Shown piece after piece: positions 35,391-47,850 of a stretch of 64,000 nt of DNA. The notes under the pieces were generated by a model. It did not search any database and was not told the DNA's origin. It saw nothing but the letters and a program-made list of their open reading frames with translations. Position 1 is the stretch's first letter; the number at the start of each line of letters is the position of its first letter. Where the stretch lies: contig NC_089652.1 in NCBI RefSeq assembly GCF_037042795.1, positions 2,288,501 through 2,352,500 on the forward strand, in the 5' to 3' direction. The position numbers and the translations under genes were made by a program. Source of the stretch: Molothrus aeneus. Its lineage: Eukaryota; Chordata; Aves; Passeriformes; Icteridae.

Positions 35391-36899
35391 AATCATCTTC
35401 CCATGATCTGAGCTTTGGTGGGTTTTGAAGGAACCAACAGCAGAGCACCAAAGTGTTTTAGAGCTTGGCAGTCCAGAAGCCACTTGATTGCTGCCTTCAT
35501 AACAAGGTACCAAGATAATCTCACCATTTTAAGCACTTGACACTAAAGTAGCACTGATAGATGATGTGTGCAGACAAAATTGCATGTACCTTTCAAATTC
35601 CCAATTACTCCCTCCTCTGTTTTGCTGCTCTACGGATTGTTTAATCTCATTTCATGTGGGTCACAGCATTTCCTGAATACCAGTATCTATTAAAAATCAC
35701 CTGTGCTTTGCATCTAACAAAACTTCTGTCTTCCCTTTCCTATGGCAAAATCAAAACCACAGTTTTGGACTGGAATCCACTAAAGCACTAAAACACCTCA
35801 AATTTTCTCTGTCTGCTTATCAAGGAGCAAGGAATTTTTTCCTAATGCAAGCTCCTTAAATGTGATATCTTAAAAATTTGTGTTCCTTAGGAGCACCTTC
35901 ACTGAGTTCTTAAAAAGCATCAGAGCAGAGCAAGATGTGCCAGCAGCAGTGTCGGAATAGCACCAGTGGCATCAAAATAATGAGAGGAATGTCTGAAAAG
36001 TCTGAAGGGTTACACTCAAACCCTGTTAAATAGCTGGGTGGGACTCTGGAATCCAGCTCTGATACGTTGTTTAATAGAAATGCAAGAAGTGAGTGCTGGC
36101 CCATTAATGATAAAAATAAAGTTTTAGAATGTATGAGGATGAGAGGTCAGAGGAGTCAAAAACCTCTGCAGCCCTAGAAATGTCTGTGTGACTCTAAAAC
36201 ACAGGCTGAAAGGAGAGCTACTTCCCTCTTCCAGGGTCACAAGGCCTCTAAAAGACCAGGAGGTCCCTCTAACATTCTTCCACAAGGAAGAAAGAAAGAA
36301 AAAAAGGCAGAGTTCCCATTCTGAAAAAGAGCAGATCACAGAAAGCCCATGGTTTCCCGGACTAGATCCAAGGACAGGACTGACAAGGATGGGATGGCAA
36401 CTCAAATGGAAGAGTTGTTTTTAAAAAAGCAGCAAGGCCATGGGGAGCAGCCCAGAGCTGGAATGTGAGGAGCTGATGCATGGACCAATAACAGCCACAC
36501 TGCAGAATGAGGGCTGTGTAGCCCTCCTTGTGAGAAAGGAAGGGTTTCCACAGGCTCCTCTAGGGGGATGCTGCAATAGGATGTGTGCACAGCCTGGCAG
36601 TGGGATTGGTTTGGGATGTTCATTCCCACTGTGATCCGAGGAGATGAGGCACAGGCACCTCCCCTCATCCTCAGCAGGAACTGCTTGCCAGGTGGCCTGT
36701 TGCACATTAAAGGCTGAGTTATCAGCAGAGCCTTTGTCCTGTATCAGGATGAGGGGCAGGATGTGTTCTGCTCATACACAGAGACCAAGGAGCAGCAATC
36801 ATGTGGTGGCAAGTGTGGTGGGCCAGAACTGGGATGTGCTTGTGTGTAACTGCACAGGAGACAGAAGGTGTTGGGGCTTTTTTTCCCTGCTGGTCAAAG
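35391..36899. other. Single-copy noncoding DNA
   Basis: No gene recognised. A GAAA-rich run lies at 36287-36307. Confidence 0.5.
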
Positions 36900-37258
36900 G
36901 AATCATAGAATCCCATCCCATTTCACCCTCTGCCATGGGCAGGGATACATCTTCCACTATCCCAGGGTGCTCCAAGCCTGGCCTTGGCATTGCCAGGGAT
37001 GGGCCAGCCACAGCTTCTCTGGGCACCCTGGGCCAGGGCCTCACCACCCTCACAGGGAAGAATTTCTTCCTCATGTCTAATCAAAATCTATCCTGCTTCA
37101 GTGGGAAGCGTTTCCCCTTGTGCTGGCACTGCAGGCCCTTGTCCCAAGTCTCTCTCCCTCTCTCCTGGAGCCTTTTTAGGCTAAAATGGGCTCTAAGCTC
37201 TCTCCAGAACCTTCTCCCTTCTCTCCAGGGTGAGCACTCTCAGCCTGTCTCCATAGGA
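36900..37258 (-). mobile_element. CR1 LINE, about 360 bp
   Basis: Antisense CR1 with its tail octamer at the left ('aatcatagaatcccatccca'), then 'gggcaccctgggccagggcc', 'gaagaatttcttcctcatgt', 'ccccttgtgctggcactgca' and 'tgagcactctcagcctgtct'. No coding part is intact. Confidence 0.95.
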
Positions 37259-38018
37259 AAGAACACTTTTTATCACCTTGCTGTTGGTAAAGGCAGACAA
37301 GTCTTTCAGGGGAGATTACTTGTTAAATTATCCACAGTGCTGCAGATGCTCAGCTCTTTATTTTGGTTGTATATTTCAAAGAACAATTTCTCCAGCAAAC
37401 AGTGCAACAGCTGTGGCTGATAAAACTCCTGGGTGCCATCATTATCCTTTTTCCTGATAGAGACTGTCACAATTTACCATCGAGTTTTGGCTTGGAGGCT
37501 GGTGCTCTACAGCCAGCCAAAAATAAAATGGAGCTGGATAAGCCTTAACACAACAAAAGAAGAATTTACGAGGTTGGAAAACTAATTTGGAACTGCAATT
37601 AACAGAGCAGAGGAAGGAGCTGTGTCCAACACAGGTACAAAAATATCGTTTGGATGTGACAGGGATCTGACACATTCTCCCGTGCTTGGCCACAGGGATC
37701 TTGCCACAAGACTGAGGATTTTGGAAGGGGGACTCCTGTACCATCATGAAAGAAGAAGTCCTCTGAAGATCTCTCACATATTTCCCAGTTGAATTCCCAG
37801 AGCATCCATCAGTTTGGGGTGCCTCAGTTACTGACTGTCTGTAAATCCATCTCTGAAGTCACACCCCAAAAACCTCTCCTGAGGTTTCTCTTCATAGATA
37901 AAGTAAGACCTGGAAACCTTTTCAAAGGCATCCTCAATCTTTAGCATGCAACCATACAGAGTGTGAGGTCACACCTTTGGCAGGATATGCACCTGCAGCT
38001 CCTGGAAGGATGGGATCA
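37259..38018. other. Single-copy noncoding DNA
   Basis: Nothing recognised. Confidence 0.5.
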
Positions 38019-38152
38019 GGAAGGTTGGAGAAGAGCTCCAGGATCATTGGGTCCAAGCCTGAAACCAGCACTGCAAGGACACCACCAACCCACATCCTCC
38101 AGGTGCCACAGCTTAAACACATCCAGGGGCAGTGATCCCAGCACTTCCTCAC
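38019..38152 (-). mobile_element. Old CR1 LINE fragment
   Basis: Antisense, diverged subfamily: 'ggaaggttggagaagagctc', 'aggatcattgggtccaagcc', 'accaacccacatcctccagg' and 'aaacacatccaggggcagtg'. Confidence 0.75.
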
Positions 38153-38217
38153 ATGTCTGTCTGCAAGGGACCTTTCCCTTGGGAATGGACTTTCCAAGCC
38201 CTGAATCCCTCACTCAT

Positions 38218-38886
38218 TGTTCCAGATTGCAATGCAAGTTGTTTTCCATTCCCATCTGTACGGCAGATTACCTTTGTCAAGTGGGCAGTTTGCCTTTGAG
38301 TGACCACACTCACACCTCCCTCAGGAGGGGACATTGCTGATAACAGACTATTGAATGTCACTGCATGGCTGATAAGAACTGTAACATCCCATTGGGAGAT
38401 GCTCCGCCCAGAGGGAGGAGCCAAGCATTGCTACCCAGATATAATCCAGAGGTTTTGGAGACACCAGCACGGCTTTCTCCACAGGATTCCCCAGAGGAAC
38501 AGCAGCTGCCTCTCCTTCCACTGGATCTTCAGAGGAAGAATCCATCCTTCTCTACAGGACCCCCTTGCTCCAGCAGAACCAGCCCTGACACTGCAGGAGG
38601 GCTGCAGCCACATTTCCAATGGGACTGCCACCAACACCCTGAGCCACAGGGTGTCAGGTTGGGTTCTGACTGTCAGTGTTGTTCTAGTCTACTGCATTGT
38701 TTATTTTATCCTTTTATTTTCCCTTTCTCGATTAAAGAACTGTTATTTCCTGCTCCCATATTTTTGCCTGAGAGCCCCTTAATTTCAAATTTATAGCAAT
38801 TCAGAGGGGTGGGGAGGGTTTACATTCTCCATTTCAGGGGAGCTCCTGCCTTCCTTAGCAGACTCCTGCCTTTCCAAACCAAGACA
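38218..38886 (+). mobile_element. Solo LTR, family 1 copy 1 (669 bp)
   Basis: An endogenous-retrovirus LTR with TG...CA ends (TGTTCCAG... to ...ACCAAGACA), flanked by an exact 5-bp target duplication CTCAT (38213-38217, 38887-38891). A TATA-like ATATAAT lies at 38439-38445 and an ATTAAA polyadenylation signal at 38731-38736, which sets the sense strand as plus. No primer-binding site or internal retroviral sequence follows, so this is a solo LTR left by LTR-LTR recombination. Five-bp duplications fit ERVL-like or some other avian ERV classes. A frame of 160 codons runs through it. Confidence 0.93.
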
Positions 38887-38891
38887 CTCAT

Positions 38892-39933
38892 CCAAGGTGC
38901 CAAGCCCACAGCCCTGGCCATTGGATTTCCTCTGCTGCCCCAAAGCTGGCTGCCCCACCAGCCCTTCTCAGCAGCAGCTTCAAGGCTTCATCCCAGAATT
39001 TTAGGGCTGTTCCCTGGAGTCAGTGGGCTCAGAGTGCTGGGGCTGGTGGTGAGGCTGCCAGGTGAAGGGCTGGTTTTGGGATACACACACCTGAGCACCG
39101 GGAGCAGGGGCCAGGCCACCAGGGAGCCACGGGAGCTTGGCAGCTTCCCCTCACTGCCAGCCTGGATGGGACTGAGCCCAACAGGGAAATTATCCCTGCT
39201 CCCAAGGCATCCTCTTCCCTGGGTTTTAATGAGCCAGCAGGACAGCCCCTTACAGAACAGCAGCCTTACAGTTGGGTTTAAAGAAGCATTTTTGCTCTTC
39301 TGGACTTGAGCCCAAAATCCCGCTTGGAGTAACTCTCATTCACGTCAGCAGAACTGCCCCAGCCAAACAGAAAGTTCTTCTTTTTTCTTCCCCCTTAATT
39401 AAACTGTTATTCTCTCAAATCAAATGTAAGCGTTCTCCTCATTCCAGACTAAGAAAGATCACAGGTGAATGGTGCCAGTGAAATTAAAAACTGACTTAAG
39501 ACAGCTTTGCTTTTAACAGAGAGTATTTTTTTGTTTGTTTTGTTTGTTTGTTTGGTTTTTTGGGTTTTTTTGCTGGATGCCTCTTCACTGAGCCAACTGT
39601 TAGAACTGAAGTGGGGCAGGTTTTTAGGCTATCAAGTGCAAAAGATGTTTTCTGTCTACATTCCTCCTTCAGAAGAGATAAACCAAGCCTAGAGGAATGA
39701 GGCTACTGAAGTTCCTCATGTCGTGGAGGGGTGACCATGCCCAAAACACCTATTATCCACAGCTGCTCCCTTTGTTCCCAGGGCCACCATGAGCTTTGCT
39801 CGCAGAAGCAAACCCTCCCTGTCACTGCTTTTACCAGGTACTGGCATTTCCAATGTTATTCATGCCCAGAAAGTCCCAAGACCAGAAGAGCAGCCCTTAC
39901 ACCCAGCCTGGCTGCCTTGAGCTCACAAAAGAA
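38892..39933. other. Single-copy noncoding DNA with (TTTG)n
   Basis: A TTTG/TTTTGG simple repeat lies at about 39530-39571. Nothing else is recognised. Confidence 0.5.
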
Positions 39934-40215
39934 CCATTTAGGTTGTAAAAGACATTTGGGATCACTGAGGCCAGCTGTCCACCCAGCACCACCACCACAT
40001 TCTCCACTAGAACACATCCACGCAGCTGCTGAACACTTCCAGGAGTGGTGGCTCCACCACTGCCCTGTGCCAGCTCTTTGCAACCCTTCCCATGAAGAAA
40101 CATTCCCTTATATCCACTCCAAACCTCCCCTGGCACAACCTGAGGTCGTTCCCTCTTGTCCTGTCTCCTGTAACCTGAGTCCCACCTGGCTGCTCCCTCC
40201 TGTCAGGGATTTACA
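39934..40215 (-). mobile_element. Old CR1 LINE fragment, about 280 bp
   Basis: Antisense, diverged: 'acccagcaccaccaccacat', 'aacacttccaggagtggtgg', 'ctccaccactgccctgtgcc', 'cctcccctggcacaacctga' and 'cctgagtcccacctggctgc'. Same old subfamily as the copy at 38.02 kb. Confidence 0.85.
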
Positions 40216-41182
40216 GAACCCTCAGTTCCCACCAGCCCTTAAAAAAACCTCTCGTTACAACCCTTAGCAATTTATTTCCATTCTGCCCGGGTGCTTTGCA
40301 GAGGAACCCTGGAGAATGGCAGAGAACAACAGTTAAAAGAATAGAGTGGAATTACCCATCTCCTGCTCATTAACTGACTTCAGATGGTACCAGCTTGCTG
40401 GTGTTTTTTCTGCATCTCTGGCAGGGAATGTTTTATTTGCTTAGTAAAGTTTTCACATGCAATATGTTGTTGCTGTTTTGTTTTGTTTCTGAAATCCCTT
40501 ACCTATATATTTATTACAGACAGATATTATACCCTGGCAGTAAAGAAACACTGCAAAGTGCTAGTTAACTTCTCAGAGCTGCCTGAATAATTCCATAAAT
40601 ACGAGGGGACTGAAATGACAACAATAAAGGGATCTGTACTTTGAACAATAAATATGAACTGGAGCTCTGCTTTGGATTTGAGGCATGCTGCAGCTAATAG
40701 GTATTCAGCTTGTGTGGGCCACTGACATTTAAATAAATACATGTGCAGTCCAAGGGGGTTGGCTGCAGAGCCTCTTGTCAATTGAATCCAGCCCTGGGAA
40801 CACTCAAGAGAGTGGCTCAGGATTGCAGGAATTCCTGGGCTGTAGCCCTCGGTGGGATCTCTCCTGAAACCAAAAGATGTCCTCCATGGGGGGAAAGAAA
40901 GGAAAAAGAGGTGGGGGACACAATGGGAATAAGGAGAGGGGGGTGGAAACCACCCCAAAATATGTGGTTACAAAGAAATGCTGAAAATATTTATAAGCAA
41001 AATGCCTGGCAGGCTGCTTGCTGCAGGCTGAAGGAGAACTCGGCTCCTCAAGCTGAGATAGTTCAGCAACCTGAACAGCATTCCTGCACTGCCCTGGGAA
41101 AAAATCACCTCTGAACAGGGCCAGCTTATTTGGGTTTGCAGAGCCAGGCCAGAGTGTGCTCTGAAAGCCATTCCTGGTGGGA
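40216..41182. other. Single-copy noncoding DNA
   Basis: No gene or repeat recognised. Confidence 0.5.
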
Positions 41183-41187
41183 GAGGA

Positions 41188-41861
41188 TGTTGAAGATTGC
41201 AATGCAAGATGTTTTCCATTGCCATCTGTATGGCAGATTACCTTTGTCAAGTGGGCAGTTTGCCTTTGAGTGACCACACTCACACCTCCCTCGGGAGGGA
41301 ACATTGCTGATAACAGACTATTGAATGTCCCTGCATGGCTGATAAGAACTGTAACATCCCATTGGGAGATGCTCCGCCCAGAGGGAGGAGCCAAGCATTG
41401 CTACCCAGATATAATCCAGAGGTTTTGGAGACACCAGCACGGCTTTCTCCACGGGATTCCCCAGAGGAACAGCAGCTGCCTCTCCTTCCACTGGATCTTC
41501 AGAGGAAGAATCCATCCTTCTCTACAGGACCCCCTTGCTCCAGCAGAACCAGCCCTGACACTGCAGGAGGGCTGCAGCCACATTTCCAATGGGACTGCCA
41601 CCAACACCCTGACCCACAGGGTGTCAGGTTGGGTTCTGACTCTGTCAGTGTTGCTCTAGTCTACTGCATTGGTCATTTTATCCTTTTATTTTTTTTCCTT
41701 CCCCTATTAAAGAACTGTTATTTCTACTCCCATATTTTTGCCTGAGAGCCCCTTAATTTCAAATTTATAGCAATTCAGAGGGGTGGGGAGGGTTTACATT
41801 CTCCATTTCAGGGGAGGCTCCTGCCTTCCTTAGCAGACTCCTGCCTTTCCAAACCAAGACA
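41188..41861 (+). mobile_element. Solo LTR, family 1 copy 2 (674 bp)
   Basis: Same family and strand as copy 1, starting TGTTGAAG and ending ACCAAGACA, with an exact 5-bp duplication GAGGA (41183-41187, 41862-41866). ATATAAT is at 41409-41415 and ATTAAA at 41706-41711. It differs from copy 1 at roughly 2-4% of positions by eye. The sequence after its right end has no primer-binding site, so it is not the 5' LTR of a provirus ending at copy 3. Confidence 0.93.
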
Positions 41862-41866
41862 GAGGA

Positions 41867-43039
41867 GCAGCTCCCAGGCTGCAGCAGGAAGGACCCTGGG
41901 ACAGCACCTCTGTGCAGCTCCTGGAGGCTGCAAAGGCAGCTTGGGTTACAAACCTGGTTATTACAGCTTGTCTGCAAAGGTAGCTCTAAAAATCAAAAAT
42001 TATGTCACAGCATCAGACAGACAGAGGGACAGGGGGACAGGGCTTCGTGGTGCTCACCCTCAGCTCCTCACACCAGAAACCACAAAGTGTCTCCAGTCAA
42101 ACACATTTGTTTTGTGTGATTCTCATAAACCTGGAGCATTCACAGGTCAAATATTCTCCCTCAGTATTGCAGAAAGCATAATTTCACATCCAGGTGTCAC
42201 CTTTTCCATCACCAGGGTAAATGAGGGATGACCCAGGATAAAGAAGACATCAGCTCTGGGGCTGTCAGCCTCAGAATGAAGGAAGTGGCCAGTTTAAAAA
42301 AATAAAATTAAAAAAAAACCCAAACAAAACACCACAATAAAACCAATTTTAAAAAATCCAAAGAGGAATTAACTGAGCTACTTATCACTGAGTTTAACAC
42401 CGAGCACAGAAGTGGAGGCTGTGTAACAACATTACAGATAATTAGAAAACTGGGATGGAAAGAAACTGTTCTTTTGGAAGCTGGAATTGTGGTTCCTGGG
42501 GAATCCTTCGTGGCCATCAATGCATGCAGAATAGAGGCAATTTACTTGGTAGCAGGTACTCTGGTTCCTCAAAAGCTTCCTCACCAGGGGCACCTTGGAA
42601 ATTAATCTCCCCTGGGACTAGAAGAAAAGTTCTCAAGTGAATTCCAAACTGGTAGGAAACAGGAAGGGACAGGTAGGGATAAAATGGTTATTTTTCACAG
42701 CAGAGGGAATCCCAGGGGAATCCCCAGGCAATTTGGGCTGTGGCATGTGTTGTTCTCAGAGCCTAAAGGATCTGGAAAGGGGGTATTTGGAACAATTGCA
42801 GAAGATAAAGAAAGAAATAATTACTTTAGGTAGCAGAAATTAGTGAGAATTAGAAAAAAAACTTCAAAGGACTATGGGACCTGGCAATAAAAGAGAGCCC
42901 CAGGTGCAGTAACACAAAACCAGGCTGAGCTTAGCAGAGCCCCTCCCTTTGTTGTTGCCACACAGCGGAAAGAGAATCCAAAGGAGCCCCCCAGTTCACT
43001 GCCAAACAGTGAGCAAAGGGATGGACAGCACAAGGAAAT
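41867..43039. other. Single-copy noncoding DNA
   Basis: An A-rich stretch lies at 42295-42350. No gene recognised. Confidence 0.5.
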
Positions 43040-43296
43040 CACAGAATTATGGAATGGATTGGGCCAGAAGGGACCCTAAAATCATCCAGTCCCTGCCCCT
43101 GCCATGGCAGGGACACCTTCCACTGTCCCAGGCTGCTCCAAGCTCCAATGTCCAGCCTGGCCTTGGGCACTGCCAGGGATCCAGGGGCAGCCACAGCTGC
43201 TCTGGGCACCCTGTGCCAGGGCCTGCCCACCCTGCCAGGGAACAATTCCTAATTCCCAATATCCCATCCATCCCTGCCCTCTGGCAGTGGGAGCCC
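43040..43296 (-). mobile_element. CR1 LINE 3' fragment
   Basis: Antisense, well preserved: 'attatggaatggattgggcc', 'ccatggcagggacaccttcc', 'ccagggatccaggggcagcc', 'ccctgccagggaacaattcc' and 'ctctggcagtgggagcccat'. Very close in sequence to the copy at 15.5 kb. Confidence 0.95.
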
Positions 43297-44259
43297 ATCC
43301 CTATGTCCTGGCACCCCAGGGGACAGGGGACATTCCCTTGGGAATCAGGAGCTGTGTGGTGGTGGTGGCTCCTTCTCTCAGTACCACAGCACCTCCACTG
43401 CACATCACTGCAATGATGCAGAGTACAAACCCAAAGAAAGCCCTTTTCCCATGCAGATTGTGGATTTGCTTCCATGTATACTTGTGGAAGCCAGAAAAGC
43501 GAGCACTCTCCAAAGGCACTGAGAATGATGGAAGGTGAAAACATTTAGAAAACAAAAAGAGAGGGGGGGAAAGCCCAGTTAGAAGAGAGGCTGTGGGGCT
43601 GCAGTGTGCTGGGAGCTAGCACAAGGCCTGCTTTTATCCCATTTTATCCCATTAAACATCCCCTGTCCCCAAGCATCCCCCGCAGGCAGGGGCAGGGAGC
43701 AGAGCTCCCATTTCCACAGATCAACTCTGGATCCAGCCCTAATGGGGCAGGAAGGGAAACCTTGGCAGGAGGCTGGGAGAGAATGTCCAGCATGCATCCC
43801 TAATGCAGCCAGGGCTTCCAAAACAGCCCCTCCAAACAGAGCTCCCAAATCCACCCTGGTGGCAGGAGGGTTTCTCAGGGGTGTGACCTCCAAGGCAACT
43901 GCTGGGATAGGGAAAAGGAATCTGTGGAGAAATGGGATTTTTTTTTTTCCCCACAACTTTCTTGCTGGAGGACAATCAGGGAGAGAACCTTGTGTGTCAA
44001 AGTGTTCTGGAAAAGAGTTTAGACAGCTAGAACAAACAATAAAGTCCCTGGAATCAATTACTTCTCATTAACAAAGTAATTTGTGCCCTGTACAGGAAAT
44101 TAGAGATGAAATCATTGAACTTGTAAGCGGTCACCCTAAGCTTGGTTCTTCTTCCCAAATTTTGCATTTAAAAAGAGAGGGCAGGTGGAAGAGCAGGGAC
44201 ACAGCCCTGGAGAATCTGCATCCTTCCTGTAAAGGGAGGTTTGGCCTCACCAAACCAGG
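43297..44259. other. Single-copy noncoding DNA
   Basis: Nothing recognised. Confidence 0.5.
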
Positions 44260-44450
44260 CTGGTTCTGAGAGGGAGTCAACACCTGGATCAGTTGTTCTG
44301 ATCTTCCTGGACTTCCAAAAACATTTCCAGTCTTTTTCACTGGAGGCTCTGAGGGGTCACAGGTTAGGTCCTTGCCTAAAAAACCTTTCTGGGGTACCAC
44401 AGCTTCCTGCAGTGAGATCAGATTCTGGCCCCTTAGAGGACAACGTTTGG
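44260..44450 (+). mobile_element. Possible LINE reverse-transcriptase relic
   Basis: One plus-strand frame reads Phe-Leu-Asp-Phe-Gln-Lys-His-Phe-Gln near 44305-44335, like the LDFSKAFDTV segment that precedes the catalytic region of CR1 reverse transcriptase. A later Gly-Val-Pro-Gln follows near 44390, in the expected order. Strongly decayed and not confirmed. Confidence 0.35.
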
Positions 44451-45128
44451 ATTCTTTTCCTTCCATGTTTTGCCGCACAACCCGATTTCTTCATTTGCCT
44501 GCAGTGACCACAGAGCTGGAATTATCTCAGCCAGGGGAGCACTTCCCTCAAGAACTGAAGAGAGCCAAATGCCCCCAGAAGATGATTTTAGCCCTGTGAG
44601 AAGCTGCTCTAATACCTGCAGTGTATCTTGGTGATGTACTGCTGTGCCTTGGGTTCTGTTTGAAGAACTAGCTGGTGTTGGGGAGCATTGTGTAGATTTG
44701 TTTGCACTCAGCTGAGTTATTCCCAACCAGGAGGCTCTGCTGGGAACCCCAGGACTGTATTTCATTGTGATGGAAAGGTGGTACCATTCCACCAACACCA
44801 AAACCAGCCCCTTTTGCTCTGATGGGATAATTGATGTGATCCCTGCCCGCAGGGTGAGATGCTGCTGCACACACCACAGGAGCCAAGAAATTAAAAATAA
44901 AGCTGTCCACCCTTGAGAGAATTGCTCCATTTCTATCCTCAACAAGATAGCAAACTAAATTTAATTCAAGTCAGAATTCCCTCACAGAGTGGCTGCAGCT
45001 GACTGCCTGTGGGAATCCTGGAAATGATGCTGGAAGGGACCGGGCTTGAGAATTTGGGGACAAGGAGTCAAATCAATCCCTTCTATGGGATTGAGACCAA
45101 ACCAAGGAGCTGCAAAACTTTAACCTGG
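44451..45128. other. Single-copy noncoding DNA
   Basis: No gene or repeat recognised. Confidence 0.5.
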
Positions 45129-45392
45129 CAGGCTGGGAGAGGAGAAGGCTCCAGGGAGAGCTCAGAGCCCCTTCCAGTGCCTGAAGGGGCTCCAGGAGAG
45201 CTGGAGAGGGACTGGGGACAAGGCATGGAGGGACAGGACACAGGGAATGACTCCCACTGCCAGAGGGCAGGGATGGATGGGATATTGGGAATTAGGAATT
45301 GTTCCCTGGCAGGGTGGAGAGGGGCTGGAATGGAATTCCCAGAGCAGCTGTGGCTGCCCCTGGATCCCTGGCAGTGCCCAAGGCCAGGCTGG
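45129..45392 (+). mobile_element. CR1 LINE fragment without 3' tail
   Basis: Sense CR1 from 'aggctgggagaggagaaggc' through 'gaggacaaggcatgg'-type and 'tccctggcagggtggagagg' to 'gcccaaggccaggctgg', where it stops. The last 100 bp or so of the element are missing. Confidence 0.92.
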
Positions 45393-46789
45393 AAAATAAT
45401 CCCTGCTCAGAGCTGCAGCAATCACAGCTCTCACAGGAGCTCCAAGGCAGAGAAACCTCTTTAGAAGCTGAGAGCTGCAGAGCAGCACTTCCCTCCCAGT
45501 TAATTTATTTCCAGCTTCTGCTTTTTTCAAGAGGGATTCTCCTGTGATCAGTTATTCCTTGACAGTTCCCTGCTTTCCCTGGGAAGCCAGGCTCCTCCAG
45601 CAGTGCCAGGCAGCAGAGCTGAGGCACAGCCTTCCCTGGCAAGGGGATTGCAGGAGAGCCTGGGGCTGCTCAGCCCTTTCCTCAGGCAGCCAGCACGGGG
45701 AGCTTGGCCACAGCAGCTGGGAGGGACAGAGGGATAAATCAGGGCAGTCACCAGGGAGCATTGTCCCCCCTGCTCAGCAGAGCTGTTGAACCCACAGCCA
45801 CCAGCTCTGGCTATTTTCTACCAGAGCTTCTGGCCACAAAAACTTGTGACCTCAAAAAAAGAAAAAAAAAAAGTAATTTCTAGATCATTCCAGCAGCAGA
45901 AAAACTCACACAAACCTGTGTGGACCCCCATGTACTTCCCTCTTAAGGATAAAGAGATGAATTTGCTAAAATTCAATTTGCTGCTGAAAACTCCCTCCCC
46001 CCCAAAAATTAATTAAAACTACAGTGAGATACTCTGCTATCTAAAAATATGGGGAGGGAAAAAAATCAGATTTCACATTAGCATTTTGGTTTTAGCAGTT
46101 CAGCAGTGAATCCATAGATTGTTAGAACCACCAGCAATTGATTCTTTTATTACCAGCTACCTGCTGAGAGCTGCCTGTGTTGATGTTTCACTGACAGCAG
46201 AACACTTCCTACACTGTTATTACCTTAAACCACTTGGAAAAATAACATATCCAGGAGGCTGCCATGAAGCCATCCTGGAGATGGGACTGCCATCAGTGAT
46301 GCTGACATTTCAGGGGGTATTTAGGGCACCACGTGGGGTTAAACCATCTGTAATGGTTTAAAACAAGTTCAGTCAATCAGAGCACTGGAAGCCTTCCAGC
46401 GGGCAATGGTGGTTTTCTTGTCACTGGATGGTAGAAATGGTGTAGAAATTATCTTTATGGACACCCAGATCACACTGGGACCATTCCCTCCTCTCTGCCC
46501 AGCAGGCAGTCAGGAGAAGAAAAGCAGGGAGAAAGCAGGTGGGCATCCAGGGAAACCTCTTTGGGTGCCTTGAAACCAGAATGAGCCCACAAAACATTTC
46601 CACATCAGCACCAGAGGGTTCCCCCTCAGCCCCATCAGAACTACTGTTCACCTGAAGGGTTTCTCACGAGCTGATTGAGAAGAGGTTGTCTCCACAGGTC
46701 CCTGGAGACATCCCTGTCCCAGACAGATCATCAGGATGCTCTTCTCTCCAAGAGCACACCAGTTCTAGCAGTAAAAACACACAGTGTTA
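45393..46789. other. Single-copy noncoding DNA
   Basis: Nothing recognised beyond short A-runs near 45857-45871. Confidence 0.5.
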
Positions 46790-46848
46790 GCTTAATGGTT
46801 GGACTGGGTCCCAGGAGTCTTTCCCAACCTCAGTGATTCTGTGGTTCC
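46790..46848 (+). mobile_element. CR1 LINE terminal fragment, divergent subfamily
   Basis: 'ttaatggttggactgggtcc', 'ggagtctttcccaacctcag' and 'tgattctgtggttcc' mark the 3' end of the same subfamily as the copy at 16.7 kb. Confidence 0.8.
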
Positions 46849-47187
46849 ACAAAGAGTGGCCTGTGAAGTTTCTGCTCCTCTTTTCCACACCTATAAATTC
46901 TGTGGGCTAAAGGACCAGAAGAAAAAGAGCAGCAGAGAGAACCCAGCTCCCCAGCACCACAGAATTCCCACAGAAGCTCTTGCTGCAAAAGGGTGTGAGC
47001 ACAAAGCAGACACAGAACTTGCTACAAGCAGGAGAAGGATGGAAAAGCAGGATTTTCCAAAGGGAATGGGCTGAGAGGGGGTGCTATTGCCAGGCTTACA
47101 CACCTGAAGCAGCCAACATGGCAAGAACAGCCTGGAGTGGGCTGCAGGGTACTGGGCTTTACCAGGCCCATGGTGGGAAGGGGATAA
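46849..47187. other. Single-copy noncoding DNA
   Basis: No gene or repeat recognised. Confidence 0.45.
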
Positions 47188-47850
47188 TGTTGAAGATTGC
47201 AATGCAAGTTGTTTTCCATTGCCATCTGTATGGCAGATTACCTTTGTCAAGTGGGCAGTTTGCCTTTGAGTGACCACACTCACACCTCCCTCGGGAGGGA
47301 ACATTGCTGATAACAGACTATTGAATGTCCCTGCATGGCTGATAAGAACTGTAACATCCCATTGGGAGATGCTCCGCCCAGAGGGAGGAGCCAAGCATTG
47401 CTACCCGGATATAATCCAGAGGTTTTGGAGACACCAGCACGGCTTTCTCCACGGGATTCCCCAGAGGAACAGCAGCTGTCTCTCCTTCCACTGGATCTTC
47501 AGAGGAAGAATCCATCCTTCTCTACAGGACCCCCTTGCTCCAGCAGAACCAGCCCTGACACTGCAGGAGGGCTGCAGCCACATTTCCAATGGGACTGCCA
47601 CCAACACCCTGACCCACAGGGTGTCAGGTTGGGTTCTGACTCTGTCAGTGTTGTTCTACTGTACTGCATTGTTTACTTTATCCTTTTATTTTTTTCCTTC
47701 CCCTATTATTTCCTGCTCCCATATTTTTGCCTAAAAGCTCCTTAATTTCAAATTTATAGCAATTCAGAGGGGTGGGGAGGGTTTACATTCTCCATTTCAG
47801 GGGAGGCTCCTGCCTTCCTTAGCAGACTCCTGTCTTTCCAAACCAAGACA
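47188..47850 (+). mobile_element. Solo LTR, family 1 copy 3 (663 bp)
   Basis: Nearly identical to copy 2, with the same TGTTGAAG start and ACCAAGACA end. Two differences matter. An 11-bp deletion between short direct repeats removes the ATTAAA signal (it reads CCCTATTATTTCC near 47701). The flanking pentamers GATAA and GGTCA also do not match, so no clean target duplication remains. ATATAAT is at 47409-47415. A 154-codon frame runs through it. Confidence 0.92.

Noticed and set aside
41188..47850. A 6.7-kb provirus bounded by LTR copies 2 and 3
   Set aside because: Copy 2 has its own target duplication on both sides, no primer-binding site follows it, and the 5.3 kb between contains ordinary DNA and CR1 pieces, not gag, pol or env.
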